From positions 279,624 through 343,623 of the forward strand of contig NZ_LBIC01000006.1 of NCBI RefSeq assembly GCF_001005725.1: a stretch of DNA of 64,000 bases, in the 5' to 3' direction. The stretch's first letter is position 1. Every line of letters starts with the position of its first letter. The stretch is from Sphingobium chungbukense (GTDB taxonomy: Bacteria; Pseudomonadota; Alphaproteobacteria; Sphingomonadales; Sphingomonadaceae). The position numbers and the translations under genes are program-made. The notes under the pieces were generated by a model. That model did no database searches. It was not told where the DNA came from and was given only the letters and a program-made list of their open reading frames with translations. Below are positions 44,337 through 52,821 of this stretch, in pieces.

Positions 44337-46505
44337 TCAGAACTGCACCTTCATCTCGACACCAAATTCACGGGGGCGGCCGACATTATAGGTGAGGTTG
44401 CCCGCGTTCGGTATGAAGTTCAGCGCGCCGTTGAAATAGACTTCCTTGGTCAGATTTGTAACGAAACCGGCGATCGACCAGCCGCTGTCCTTGTGATGAT
44501 AGGTGATGCGCCCATTGACGAGGCTATAGCTGGGAAGCAGCAGGCGATTGCTGTCGACGTCCGATCCCCATTGTGCGGCCGTATAGCTGTAGTCCGCATT
44601 GAAATCGACGCTCGAACCATTGGCCAGTTTCAACTTGTACGCCGTTCCCAGAGACACTTTCCATTTCGGCACGCGAGGCAACGGGGTAGCGGTTGTGATG
44701 AAAGTCGTGTTGACCTTGTCATAGGCTGCCTTGAGGTAGGAAACGGCCGCGGTAAGGCTCAGCCCAGACAAGGGATTGAGCTGGGTCTCGAGCTCCGCGC
44801 CATAGATATGCGCCTTGCCGGCGTTTTCGAGGATGGGTGCGGGCGGGCCGACCGCGGGAATACGCTGGAGCTGGATATTGTCATAGTCGGTGTAGAAAAT
44901 GGTGGGATTGAACCGCAGCTGGTTGTTGAGTGTCTGCAACCGCATGCCGGCCTCGCCCGTCCACACTGTTTCAGGACCGAAGGGAATCAGCGCACCTGTC
45001 GGCAGAATGTTATAGCCGCCAGCCCTGAAACCCTTGCTGATCCCGATATAGCTCATCACATCGGGCGTCCACTGCATCTGCGCACGCAACATCGGCAGGA
45101 ACTGACTCCAGTGCTTGTTGCTCTCGACACCGTTGTTGACGGCGGCGCTGGCCTCTTCCCGACCGATGCGAAGGCCGCCCGTGACGGTCAACCGCCCGGA
45201 AAGGTCATAAGAAATATTGGCATAGACCGAGTCAGACTGCGATCCACGTTGGTTCAGATTGACGGCGGTGCTGCCTATCGCGCCTGCAAGATTGTAGGAG
45301 ACGAAGCCCGCATGGCCGCTGAATTTCTCGATATAGTGATAGACCCCGATGGTATAATTGAGCGCCCCGGACTTCCCGATCGCCTGCAATTCATGCGACC
45401 AGTTTGCGATACGATTGTCCCCAATTGCCAGAAGTACAGGCAGGGGCGTTCCGTCGGCATCGTTGGCATATATGTTGCGGATGATCGTCCGACCCGACAA
45501 CAGCTTGAGCTGCAAGCCGTCGCTAATATCGGCGGCGACCACGAGATGGGTATTGTGCGCACGGCTCTCGTCCGAACTCAGCGGCGATGCGCCATAAGCG
45601 AGCTTCGGGCTGACGGATGCGTAGGCCTGCGTATAGTCGGGGTCGGCGTAGAAATTGTAAAGCCTGCCGAACGCCGTCGGCACCAGTGGCCCCGGCGTGA
45701 CGCCGATGGTCGGTATATAGACGGTATAGCCGTCTAGCCTGCTCTTGGTATATTCATGGCTGAGATCGACCGTCACATCGTCTACCGGCCTAAAGCGGAC
45801 CTGCCCGCGCAACAGCCTGTCCGACATCGCGCCATTCCGATCATTGTCGATGATCCGGCGCTGCCAGCCGTCGCGCTCAAGCCGCGCTCCCGTAACCCGC
45901 ACGGCAAGCTTTTCTCCTAGCGGCACGTTGATGACGCCTGTGAGATCAGCACGACCGTAGCTGCCGATCGTCCCGGCAACAGTGCCCCCGAATTGGTCGT
46001 CGGGTTTGCGCGTCTGGTAACGGATAGCGCCGCCGACGGCATTCCGCCCAAAGAGCGTACCCTGCGGGCCGCGAAGGACTTCGATGCCGGAAACGTCGAG
46101 TGCGGCGAGAAGATTGCCGGCGATGGTCGGATAATAGAAATCATCGATATAGATCGCGACGGCGGGCTGGGTGCCGTTGCCATCCCGCTGCTGGCCGAGC
46201 CCGCGAATGGCGAAGGATGCAGCGTTACCTCCCTGGGACGCCGTCTGCGCACTCATGGACAGGCTGGGCACCACGTTGACCAGGCCGGACAGATCCCCGA
46301 CGCCGCGGCCGGCCAGTTGTTCGGCAGACAAGGCGGTAACCGCAACAGGTGTGGTCTGGAGATTCTGTTCCCGGCGCTGCGCGGTTACGATGATTTCGTC
46401 AATACTGTCCCCGGTGCTCGCACCGCGCGACTGGTCTGCCTGCGCCAGCGCCTGCCCCGAAACGCAGGTGAGACCTATTGCTATGGTTGATATTGCACGT
46501 CGCAT
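44337..46505 (-). CDS. TonB-dependent outer membrane receptor
   Basis: A 722-residue receptor with a signal peptide (MRRAISTIAIGLTCVSGQAL, cleavage after ALA), TonB box-like DEIIVTAQRREQNLQTTPVA, plug (IRGLGQQRDGNGT, GIEVLRGPQGTLFGRNAVGGAIRY) and barrel ending FGVEMKVQF. GGAGGAGGG lies directly before the ATG. It lies downstream of the MFS gene on the same strand, but has its own 304-base upstream region with a 30-bp palindrome, so it probably has its own regulated promoter. Expected to import the substrate of region 6. Confidence 0.95.
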   Translation of the reverse strand: MRRAISTIAIGLTCVSGQALAQADQSRGASTGDSIDEIIVTAQRREQNLQTTPVAVTALSAEQLAGRGVGDLSGLVNVVPSLSMSAQTASQGGNAASFAIRGLGQQRDGNGTQPAVAIYIDDFYYPTIAGNLLAALDVSGIEVLRGPQGTLFGRNAVGGAIRYQTRKPDDQFGGTVAGTIGSYGRADLTGVINVPLGEKLAVRVTGARLERDGWQRRIIDNDRNGAMSDRLLRGQVRFRPVDDVTVDLSHEYTKSRLDGYTVYIPTIGVTPGPLVPTAFGRLYNFYADPDYTQAYASVSPKLAYGASPLSSDESRAHNTHLVVAADISDGLQLKLLSGRTIIRNIYANDADGTPLPVLLAIGDNRIANWSHELQAIGKSGALNYTIGVYHYIEKFSGHAGFVSYNLAGAIGSTAVNLNQRGSQSDSVYANISYDLSGRLTVTGGLRIGREEASAAVNNGVESNKHWSQFLPMLRAQMQWTPDVMSYIGISKGFRAGGYNILPTGALIPFGPETVWTGEAGMRLQTLNNQLRFNPTIFYTDYDNIQLQRIPAVGPPAPILENAGKAHIYGAELETQLNPLSGLSLTAAVSYLKAAYDKVNTTFITTATPLPRVPKWKVSLGTAYKLKLANGSSVDFNADYSYTAAQWGSDVDSNRLLLPSYSLVNGRITYHHKDSGWSIAGFVTNLTKEVYFNGALNFIPNAGNLTYNVGRPREFGVEMKVQF

Positions 46506-46691
46506 GCCGCCCTCCTCCCATTATGCCGTTTCTTTTTCGAATTCTGTTATGGATCGACGCGCCTATCCGAGGGAACAGCCACCTGACGATGGGGTTTCGG
46601 GGCTGCCCCGTTGGCGATGCGTCTTTTTAAATCAATAATAAATATATTTTTATGTGTCAAGGATTGTAATTTCCGGGAATATGGCCGCTTA

Positions 46692-46721
46692 ATTCCATTA
46701 AATATCTGTATTTAATGGAAT
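46692..46721. promoter_or_regulatory. Perfect 30-bp palindrome upstream of TonB receptor
   Basis: ATTCCATTAAATA-TCTG-TATTTAATGGAAT, 13 paired bases on each side. The inner CATTAAA/TTTAATG halves recur in the dyad at 55590-55610. It is probably an operator for the GntR-type regulator at 48179-48898. Confidence 0.65.
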
Positions 46722-46764
46722 ACTTTTCTTATGCGGAAAATGAAAACAGAATATCCCTGATATA

Positions 46765-46779
46765 AAATATATTATATTT
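46765..46779. promoter_or_regulatory. AT-rich dyad
   Basis: AAATATA-T-TATATTT, a perfect 15-base dyad just downstream of the MFS stop codon. It may be a second regulator site, or chance in AT-rich DNA. Confidence 0.3.
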
Positions 46780-46809
46780 AGATAGAGACTCGACCCGGCT
46801 ATCGATCCT

Positions 46810-48117
46810 TCAGGATGTCGGCTGGAAGAGGCGTCTCCCCAAAATAAGGACGAGCGTTCCCGACAAGGCGATCACGGAAAAAACGGCGGAGACTTCGGCG
46901 CGGCCAAGGCCGGCGGCAAACATCCAGCCAGCCATAGCTGGAGCGATCGCACTTCCGATCCGCCCCACTCCGATCACAAACCCACTGCTGGTCGCCCGCG
47001 CCTCCGGAACGAAAACCGTACCCAGGATAGCGTAAATGCCCGCTCCTGACGCGAACACGAAATAACCGCACAGCGCCGCTGCACCAAAAAGCGCGTATGG
47101 AGATGCAGGCGACAGACCAAGCGCCCCAACGGACAGGGCAACACCGAGCATCGCAACTATGGCAATCGGCCGCAACCCAAGTCGGCGAGCCCCGATACCA
47201 AGCGATACACCTCCAGCTATTCCGGCCATGTTCGATGCCGACGATACAAGACTGGCCTCCACGGGCGAAAAGCCCGTGTCTGCAATCATTTGCGGCAGCC
47301 AGGTTGAGAAATAATAGGCAACCATGACCAGGCAAAGATTGACGACGGACATTTGAACGACCTGTTGGCGCTGGTTCGGAGCAAACAGCAGCGCATATCC
47401 TCGCCGGGCAGGTGCCGGAGCGGGGATGTCTGCCACGGGTGGGCAATTGAAGCGCTGTAACAGGGCATTTACACGAACAAGCCGCTGATCCGGCGGTTGG
47501 CTTCCGGCAAGATAGCTCAGCGACTCGGAGAGGAACAGAATGACGGCGGGTAGAATTATCAGCGCCACGCCAGCGCCGGCGAGGAAAACGGCGGGCCAGC
47601 CGTGATTCCGCAAAAGGATCGCCGACGCCAGACCGCCCAGCATCCCACCGATCGGAAAGCCCATAGCGACGATCGCCAGCACCAGCGTTCGCCTGCGGCG
47701 GTTGGCCAGTTCGGAGGCCAGCGGAATGATCACCGCCACCATGCCGCCGATCCCCAACCCGGTCAGGACACGGCAGAAGGCAAGCTCCTCGACCGTCCGA
47801 CAGGCGCTTGAAAGTCCCGTTCCGATAATCATCGTCACAAGGTTGGCGATCACCAATCGACGACGGCCGTACAAATCGGCCAGCGGAGCGAGAATGAACG
47901 ACCCGAACGCCATGCCGACAAGTCCGCTTGCCAGAAGAAGGCCAACAGCAGCTTTGCCGATAGCCCATTCCGTGCTGAGCGCCGGCATGGCAAAGCTGAT
48001 CGCCAGGACGTCATATCCGTCCAGCACGGAAAGCAGTATGACGATAAGGATGTTGACCATCTGGTGACGGCTTAACGGACGGTCTTCCAGCCATCCGGAT
48101 GGATTGCGACCATCCAT
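46810..48117 (-). CDS. MFS transporter, aromatic acid:H+ symporter (AAHS)-like
   Basis: A 435-residue, twelve-helix major facilitator. The DGYDVLAISFAMPAL segment in helix 1 and the loop LADLYGRRRLV between helices 2 and 3 are the signatures of the aromatic acid/H+ symporter group (PcaK, BenK, MhpT). Both halves and the central loop are intact. It should import an aromatic acid through the inner membrane. GGAGAGGG before the ATG at 48117 supports this start; the open frame continues into the GntR gene. Gap to the GntR stop is 61 bases, so the regulator and transporter may be one unit. Confidence 0.92.
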   Translation of the reverse strand: MDGRNPSGWLEDRPLSRHQMVNILIVILLSVLDGYDVLAISFAMPALSTEWAIGKAAVGLLLASGLVGMAFGSFILAPLADLYGRRRLVIANLVTMIIGTGLSSACRTVEELAFCRVLTGLGIGGMVAVIIPLASELANRRRRTLVLAIVAMGFPIGGMLGGLASAILLRNHGWPAVFLAGAGVALIILPAVILFLSESLSYLAGSQPPDQRLVRVNALLQRFNCPPVADIPAPAPARRGYALLFAPNQRQQVVQMSVVNLCLVMVAYYFSTWLPQMIADTGFSPVEASLVSSASNMAGIAGGVSLGIGARRLGLRPIAIVAMLGVALSVGALGLSPASPYALFGAAALCGYFVFASGAGIYAILGTVFVPEARATSSGFVIGVGRIGSAIAPAMAGWMFAAGLGRAEVSAVFSVIALSGTLVLILGRRLFQPTS

Positions 48118-48168
48118 TGCGTTTCCCTCTCCACCAACTTGCTTCGAGAGATAAACACTTTTTTGAAT

Positions 48169-48184
48169 AAATAAATATTTATTT
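48169..48184. promoter_or_regulatory. Perfect AT palindrome overlapping GntR stop codon
   Basis: AAATAAATATTTATTT is a perfect 16-base palindrome spanning the end of the GntR gene and the start of the gap before the MFS gene. It could serve as an operator for separate control of the transporter. Confidence 0.35.
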
Positions 48185-48898
48185 TTGCAGTTGCTCGCTG
48201 CGCTGATTGAACGACTGAACAACCAGTTGCGTCGTAAATCGCAGATGATGTTCCATAGCGGCCACAAGACCATCGGCATCACGCGCAAGCGCCAGATCGA
48301 CCAATGCGTGATGCTCTTTCTCGACGTCTCTATTTGGCTCGGCAGGCGCCGACAGGCTCCTGTACCGCTCTGACTGCTCGTACAGCTGCGCATGCAAAGC
48401 CGTCAGTCGGCGACTTCCACAGGCGGCCACCAGTGCCGCATGAAAGGCCGTATGCCGAAGGCGCCACTCTTCCTCGGCGACAGGATCGTAGTTCTGCGGG
48501 TAAGCGGTTCCGCGAAGACGATGTGCGGCCGCCAATATACCCGCCTCCCAGTTGACGTCACCGCGTTCTACCGATCGCCTGAGGGCGATAGCCTCGATCG
48601 AGCAGCGCAGATCAGTCAAATCCTCCAGATCTTCGATCGACAGTGGAGCCACGTGAAACCCGCGCTGCTCACGCGCAACCACGAGCTGTTCGGGAACCAG
48701 ACGTGACAGAGCCTCGCGCATCGCACCTGGACTGACGTCAAACTCTGTGGCCAATTCCTGAATCCTGAGTTTCTCGCCGGGGGCATGGACCCCTCTCAGA
48801 ATTCTGATCCGCAAAATCTCATAGGCATAAGCGGACTGACTCTTTCCCCTCGCCTCTTCCACCCTATCCGAATCCAAATATATTTTACTCGCCATCAT
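48179..48898 (-). CDS. GntR family (FCD type) transcriptional regulator
   Basis: A 239-residue regulator with an N-terminal winged helix (about 20-85: SAYAYEILRIRILRGVHAPGEKLRIQELATEFDVSPGAMREALSRL in pieces) and a C-terminal FCD helical ligand domain (EDLTDLRCSIEAIALRRSVE, RHTAFHAALVAACGSRRL, HHALVDLALARDADGLVAAMEHHL) that binds a metal and an organic acid in relatives. The frame is open to 48937; I prefer the ATG at 48898, but no clear SD decides it. It is divergent from the FAH-hydroxylase operon and likely represses the whole region. Confidence 0.88.
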   Translation of the reverse strand: MMASKIYLDSDRVEEARGKSQSAYAYEILRIRILRGVHAPGEKLRIQELATEFDVSPGAMREALSRLVPEQLVVAREQRGFHVAPLSIEDLEDLTDLRCSIEAIALRRSVERGDVNWEAGILAAAHRLRGTAYPQNYDPVAEEEWRLRHTAFHAALVAACGSRRLTALHAQLYEQSERYRSLSAPAEPNRDVEKEHHALVDLALARDADGLVAAMEHHLRFTTQLVVQSFNQRSEQLQK

Positions 48899-48974
48899 GT
48901 ATGATTGCCATAATTCCGCCCCGCTTTCCACCATCAAGATACGGGTTCAACGGGACGCTTTGCGCGCCTCGTGC

Positions 48975-49024
48975 TGGGCACGACAATAAAATATATATTG
49001 TAGTATAATATATTATTTGATAGG
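48975..49024. promoter_or_regulatory. AT-rich divergent promoter/operator of GntR and FAH operon
   Basis: Between 48975 and 49020 the DNA is nearly all A and T, with repeated AATATATT-like halves around GTAGTAT. As the only gap between the GntR gene and the FAH gene, it must hold both promoters and probably the regulator's site. The exact site is not resolved. Confidence 0.4.
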
Positions 49025-49037
49025 AGGGATCAAACAC

Positions 49038-49076
49038 ATGGCGAGGAGAGGCATATATGCGATTGCTGCGATATGA
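49038..49076 (+). CDS. Possible 12-residue leader peptide
   Basis: ATG at 49038 sits 9 bases after the strongest ribosome site here (AGGAGGG, 49022-49028). It opens a short frame MARRGIYAIAAI that ends at 49076, after the FAH start at 49057, in a different frame. It begins with rare AGG-AGA arginine codons. It may couple or tune translation of the FAH gene. Support is only the ribosome site and overlap. Confidence 0.25.
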   Translation: MARRGIYAIAAI

Positions 49077-49926
49077 GAGCGCTGGGCGCGTCGGGCTCGG
49101 AGTGCTCAAGGAAGGGGCGATTGTGCCGCTCACCGCTCTTCGCGATCATTTCCCGACGATGCTGGCCATCATCGAGGGCGGACAGGCCGCACTCGACCGG
49201 GTCGCCGCGTTTGTCGCCCAGTCAGACGAAACGATCCCGCTCGGCGAAGTGCGCCTCCTCGCCCCCATCGAACGTCCCGGTAAATATATGGCGATCGGGA
49301 TGAATTATCGAAAGCATGTCGAGGAAGCCGAACATCTGGGCGCCAAGCCTGTATCGCATCAATTCTGGTTCAACAAGCAGACAACCTGCCTGGCCGGGCC
49401 ATATGATCCCATCGATCCACATGTGTCGACCCAACTGGACTATGAGGTCGAACTCGGCGTGGTGATCGGAAATACGGCCAGGAATGTGCGCGTGGCCGAT
49501 GCGCCAAACCATGTCTTCGGCTATTTCGTGGCGAACGACGTCTCGGCCCGGGACTGGCAGTTTCACTCCCCTACCTTTACGGTCGGCAAATCGTTCGACA
49601 CCCATGGCCCGATCGGCCCCTGGATCGTTACGGCCGATGAGATCGACGATCCGCACGCGTTGACACTGCGCTGCCTCGTCAATGGAGAGGTCCGCCAGGA
49701 ATCGTCGACGGGCGAAATGATTTTCAATATATGGGAGCAGATCGCTTATCTCTCGACGGCATTCACGCTCGAGCCTGGAGACCTTATCGCTACGGGTACT
49801 CCTGACGGTGTAGGCGTCGCCATGCAGCCGCCGAAATTCCTACAGCCAGGGGATATGGTCCGCTGCGAAATCGACGGAGTTGGAGCGATCGAAAATCGGG
49901 TCGCCCAGCCTGGCCAACAGCTATAA
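49057..49926 (+). CDS. Fumarylacetoacetate hydrolase family protein
   Basis: A 289-residue FAH-fold enzyme of the short form (YcgM/HpcE-like; fumarylpyruvate or acylpyruvate hydrolase group). The YMAIGMNYRKHVEEAE segment, metal ligands in DYEVELGVVIGNTA and the FGYFVANDVSARDWQF and GDLIATGTPDGVG motifs are all typical. It should hydrolyse, hydrate or isomerise a ring-cleavage product with a divalent metal. Ribosome site GGAGAGG lies 5 bases upstream. It is followed after 14 bases by the hydroxylase gene. Confidence 0.93.
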   Translation: MRLLRYESAGRVGLGVLKEGAIVPLTALRDHFPTMLAIIEGGQAALDRVAAFVAQSDETIPLGEVRLLAPIERPGKYMAIGMNYRKHVEEAEHLGAKPVSHQFWFNKQTTCLAGPYDPIDPHVSTQLDYEVELGVVIGNTARNVRVADAPNHVFGYFVANDVSARDWQFHSPTFTVGKSFDTHGPIGPWIVTADEIDDPHALTLRCLVNGEVRQESSTGEMIFNIWEQIAYLSTAFTLEPGDLIATGTPDGVGVAMQPPKFLQPGDMVRCEIDGVGAIENRVAQPGQQL

Positions 49927-49940
49927 GCGGGAGGCTTCTG

Positions 49941-51533
49941 ATGACGATCGAGACACAGGTACTGGTAGTCGGTGCGGGACCCGTCGGCCTGGCGCTGGCA
50001 ATCGAACTGGGCACGCATGGCATACATGTAATCGTCGTGGAAAAAAGCGACCGCACTGGTGATTCACCCCGCGCGAAAACGACCAATGTTCGCACCCGCA
50101 CGCTGCTGCGGCGCTGGGGCATTGCCGACAGGCTAGCCGAGGCTTCACCGTTCGGCGTAGACTATCCCAATGATGTCAAGTTCGTGACGAGCCTCGCAGG
50201 CAACCTGCTCGCCAACTTCCCCAACGCCTTCAATGGCTATCCGGTGCGGGCGGACGAATATCCCGAACATGCGCAGTGGATTCCACAATACACGCTTGAG
50301 CGGATTCTTCTGGAACATGCTTCATCCTTGCCGACTGTCGAAATACGCCTGGGCGCGGCTTTCATCGGCGCCGGTCAAGACGAAGGCCATGTCACCTCGT
50401 CGATCGAGACGCGTGACGGGTCATATAACATTCGCAGTGCGTTTCTGGTCGGGGCGGATGGATCGCGCAGCAGCGTGCGGAATCTGATCGGCGCGAAGAT
50501 GGAAGGGCGGTCGCGCATCGTCCGGGCCTATAACATCGTCTTCCGCGCACCGGGCCTGGCAACCGCACATCGGCAAGGCCCCGCGGTCATCTACTGGCAG
50601 GTCGGGCCATCCGGCCTGAGCACGATAGGCCCGATGGATCAGGGCGATCTATGGTTCTTCATGCCTGCTTTCCTCGATGAAAACGAAACACTGACGCATG
50701 AAGAGGCGATCGAGCAGATCAAGATGACGACTGGCATTGACCTGCCCTATGAAATACTGAGCGCCGACATCTGGTATGCGAACGAGCTCGTGGCGGATCG
50801 CCATCGTCTCGGCCGCATTTTTCTGGCCGGGGACGCATGCCATCTTCACCCCCCCTTTGGCGGTCATGGGATGAATATGGGCGTGGGCGATGCGGTCGAT
50901 CTCGGTTGGAAAATTGCCGCGCAATTGAAAGATTGGGGCGGCCCGCGCCTGCTCGACAGCTATCAGAGTGAACGGCGCCCGATCCATCAGGCGGTCGTCA
51001 ACGAAGCCATTTCCACCATGCGCGAGCATGTGCGCTTGTCGTGGCGCCCCGAGCTCGACGAGGCGTCGCCTGAGGGTGATGCGCTTCGCGACGAACTGCG
51101 GCAAAAAATCGAATCGATGCGGAGGCAGGAATTCTACTCGCTCGGCACGGTATTGGGCCTGCGCTATGAAGGATCGCCGATCATCCTGTCCGAACCCGGT
51201 GAGGCGCCACCACATGTCAGCTCGGTCTACACTCCAAGCGCCCGGCCTGGGGGTCTGGCACCACATGCATGGCTGCCCGACGGCAGATCGCTTTACGACC
51301 TGTTCGGCAACGGCTTCGCGATCGTTGCGTCGAGCGACGTCGGGGAAGAAGAGCTGGACCTTATCCGCGCCGAAGCCGAACAAATGAAGCTGCCCCTGGA
51401 GATTGCGCGTCCCGACGGCATCAATGTCACGGAGTTATATGGCGCGCGCCTCGCGTTGGTCCGGCCGGATCAATATGTCGCCTGGCGGGGCGATCAATGG
51501 GAGCCGGTGTTGGCGCAGGCCGCGGGATGGTAA
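49941..51533 (+). CDS. FAD-dependent aromatic hydroxylase (phenol hydroxylase/MhpA class)
   Basis: A 530-residue flavoprotein monooxygenase. FAD-binding VLVVGAGPVGLALAIELG, the DG motif VGADGSRSSVRNLIG and the second FAD motif FLAGDACHLHPPFGGHGMNM are present. The C-terminal thioredoxin-like extension (YDLFGNGFAIVASSDVGEEE) is that of the larger TfdB/PheA-like members. It should hydroxylate a phenolic ring with NAD(P)H and O2. It is in an operon with the FAH gene, but lacks an adjacent dioxygenase; that may be the VOC enzyme at 54620-55531. Confidence 0.92.
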   Translation: MTIETQVLVVGAGPVGLALAIELGTHGIHVIVVEKSDRTGDSPRAKTTNVRTRTLLRRWGIADRLAEASPFGVDYPNDVKFVTSLAGNLLANFPNAFNGYPVRADEYPEHAQWIPQYTLERILLEHASSLPTVEIRLGAAFIGAGQDEGHVTSSIETRDGSYNIRSAFLVGADGSRSSVRNLIGAKMEGRSRIVRAYNIVFRAPGLATAHRQGPAVIYWQVGPSGLSTIGPMDQGDLWFFMPAFLDENETLTHEEAIEQIKMTTGIDLPYEILSADIWYANELVADRHRLGRIFLAGDACHLHPPFGGHGMNMGVGDAVDLGWKIAAQLKDWGGPRLLDSYQSERRPIHQAVVNEAISTMREHVRLSWRPELDEASPEGDALRDELRQKIESMRRQEFYSLGTVLGLRYEGSPIILSEPGEAPPHVSSVYTPSARPGGLAPHAWLPDGRSLYDLFGNGFAIVASSDVGEEELDLIRAEAEQMKLPLEIARPDGINVTELYGARLALVRPDQYVAWRGDQWEPVLAQAAGW

Positions 51534-51558
51534 GACTCTTTCCCCTTATGCCGTGACG

Positions 51559-51588
51559 ATTCCGGCGATCCGTCTCGATCGCCGGAAT
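51559..51588 (+). terminator. Strong hairpin terminator
   Basis: ATTCCGGCGATC-CGTCTC-GATCGCCGGAAT, a perfect 12-pair stem with a 6-base loop 25 bases past the hydroxylase stop, followed by CTTCTTCG. It separates the FAH-hydroxylase operon from the convergent MDR gene. Confidence 0.7.
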
Positions 51589-51623
51589 CTTCTTCGCTGA
51601 ACCGTTGTGCGTACGGTGCGCGG

Positions 51624-52772
51624 TCAGAGTCGCGTCGGCCCTTTTGGCATGACGAGATATTTCCCGCCCGTTCCACGGCTCAGATATGCACGGATGTTTT
51701 CGGGCTTCAGCATGTCCTCCAGCGAGATCGCCGCGCCATATTCGGTTTCGAAGGTCGTCTTCAGGCCATCTATCACCTTTTGATTCAACTCTTTGCGCAA
51801 TTCCGGAGAAATGCGCCCCAGAAAGTGAAACAGCAGCCAGCCATTGATGCCAAAGGCAAAGCCGAAATCGCGCTTCAAAACGGTCGGGGCGGTGTCAAGA
51901 AGGCCATAGATGTAGAGCTGCTTTTGTTTGGATGAGCCATAGCGGTTAAACGCAGCCATCTCGCTCACGGCGACCATCTCCATGCAGCGGAGAATTTCGT
52001 TGACGATCTCCCCGCCGGCGATAGCGTCGAAGGCCAGCGTTGCCCCTGTCGCGGACAAGGCAGCAATCAGTTGCTCGGAAAAATCCGGACTCTTCAAATC
52101 GCAAATATGAACGACGCCATCGGCCCTTAGCATTTCAACCTGGCTGTCGCCGCGCACGACTCCGATGAAGGCGATGCCTTCCCGATCGCAGAGGCGGCGA
52201 ACCATGCGGCCGAGACTGGATGCTGCCGCAGTGAACAGCATCGCCTTGTGACCGTCCGCCTTGGCGGTCTCGATCATCCCGAGCGCGGTAAGCGGATTAA
52301 CGAAGGCCGACGCCGCCTGGACCGCCGTCACGTCATCAGGCAGCGGCAAGCAATCCTCAACCCTTACCGCACGGTATTTCGCGAACATGCCGGAACCCGT
52401 CACGGAAACCCGGCGACCCGACAGAGCTTTCGCGCCGGTGGAATTACCGGCGTCCACAACGACACCGCAGCCCTCAAGCCCGGGATATATGTTCTGACCC
52501 AGTCGTCCGGCGAACCGGTTCAGCGCCGCCGGCGGCATTTGCGCCACGATGCGGCGATCCAGCCCCTCGCCCATCGCATCGAAGGTCGAAATCGAAGAAA
52601 CGCCAAAGATAGCGCCCATATCGGAGGGGTTGATCGGCGCTGCTTCTATTTCCACCAGCACTTCATCGTCGGCAAGCGCCGGAACGGCGGATTGCTCGAT
52701 ATCAACCGTTAGCTTTCCATCCTTGTCGATGTGCGAACGGAGCTGGGCGTTGACGGGTCTTTGCGAAGACAT
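51624..52772 (-). CDS. MDR-superfamily zinc-independent reductase (quinone oxidoreductase-like)
   Basis: A 382-residue medium-chain dehydrogenase/reductase. EVLVEIEAAPINPSDMGAIFG at the N-terminus and the nucleotide-binding region with AMLFTAAASSLGRMVRRLCDREG are seen. The catalytic-zinc cysteine motif is not evident, placing it with quinone oxidoreductase-like or enoyl reductase members that use NADPH. Its C-terminal 100 residues extend beyond the minimal fold. It runs in the same direction as the acyl-CoA ligase gene, 49 bases downstream of it, and so is probably co-transcribed. Confidence 0.85.
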   Translation of the reverse strand: MSSQRPVNAQLRSHIDKDGKLTVDIEQSAVPALADDEVLVEIEAAPINPSDMGAIFGVSSISTFDAMGEGLDRRIVAQMPPAALNRFAGRLGQNIYPGLEGCGVVVDAGNSTGAKALSGRRVSVTGSGMFAKYRAVRVEDCLPLPDDVTAVQAASAFVNPLTALGMIETAKADGHKAMLFTAAASSLGRMVRRLCDREGIAFIGVVRGDSQVEMLRADGVVHICDLKSPDFSEQLIAALSATGATLAFDAIAGGEIVNEILRCMEMVAVSEMAAFNRYGSSKQKQLYIYGLLDTAPTVLKRDFGFAFGINGWLLFHFLGRISPELRKELNQKVIDGLKTTFETEYGAAISLEDMLKPENIRAYLSRGTGGKYLVMPKGPTRL

Positions 52773-52821
52773 GCGCCGGGAATCCTTTCATCCGGTGGTT
52801 TTCGAAGGAGTGAAAATGCGA

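Larger units (their letters stand above)
46506..46809. other. TonB receptor promoter region
   Basis: 304 bases of AT-rich DNA between the MFS stop codon and the TonB start. It contains the two dyads annotated separately. No gene is seen. Confidence 0.6.

Noticed and set aside
44259..45737. 492-codon plus-strand frame opposite the fourth TonB receptor
   Set aside because: Antisense to a full-length receptor with all family motifs; the peptide has no recognisable domain.
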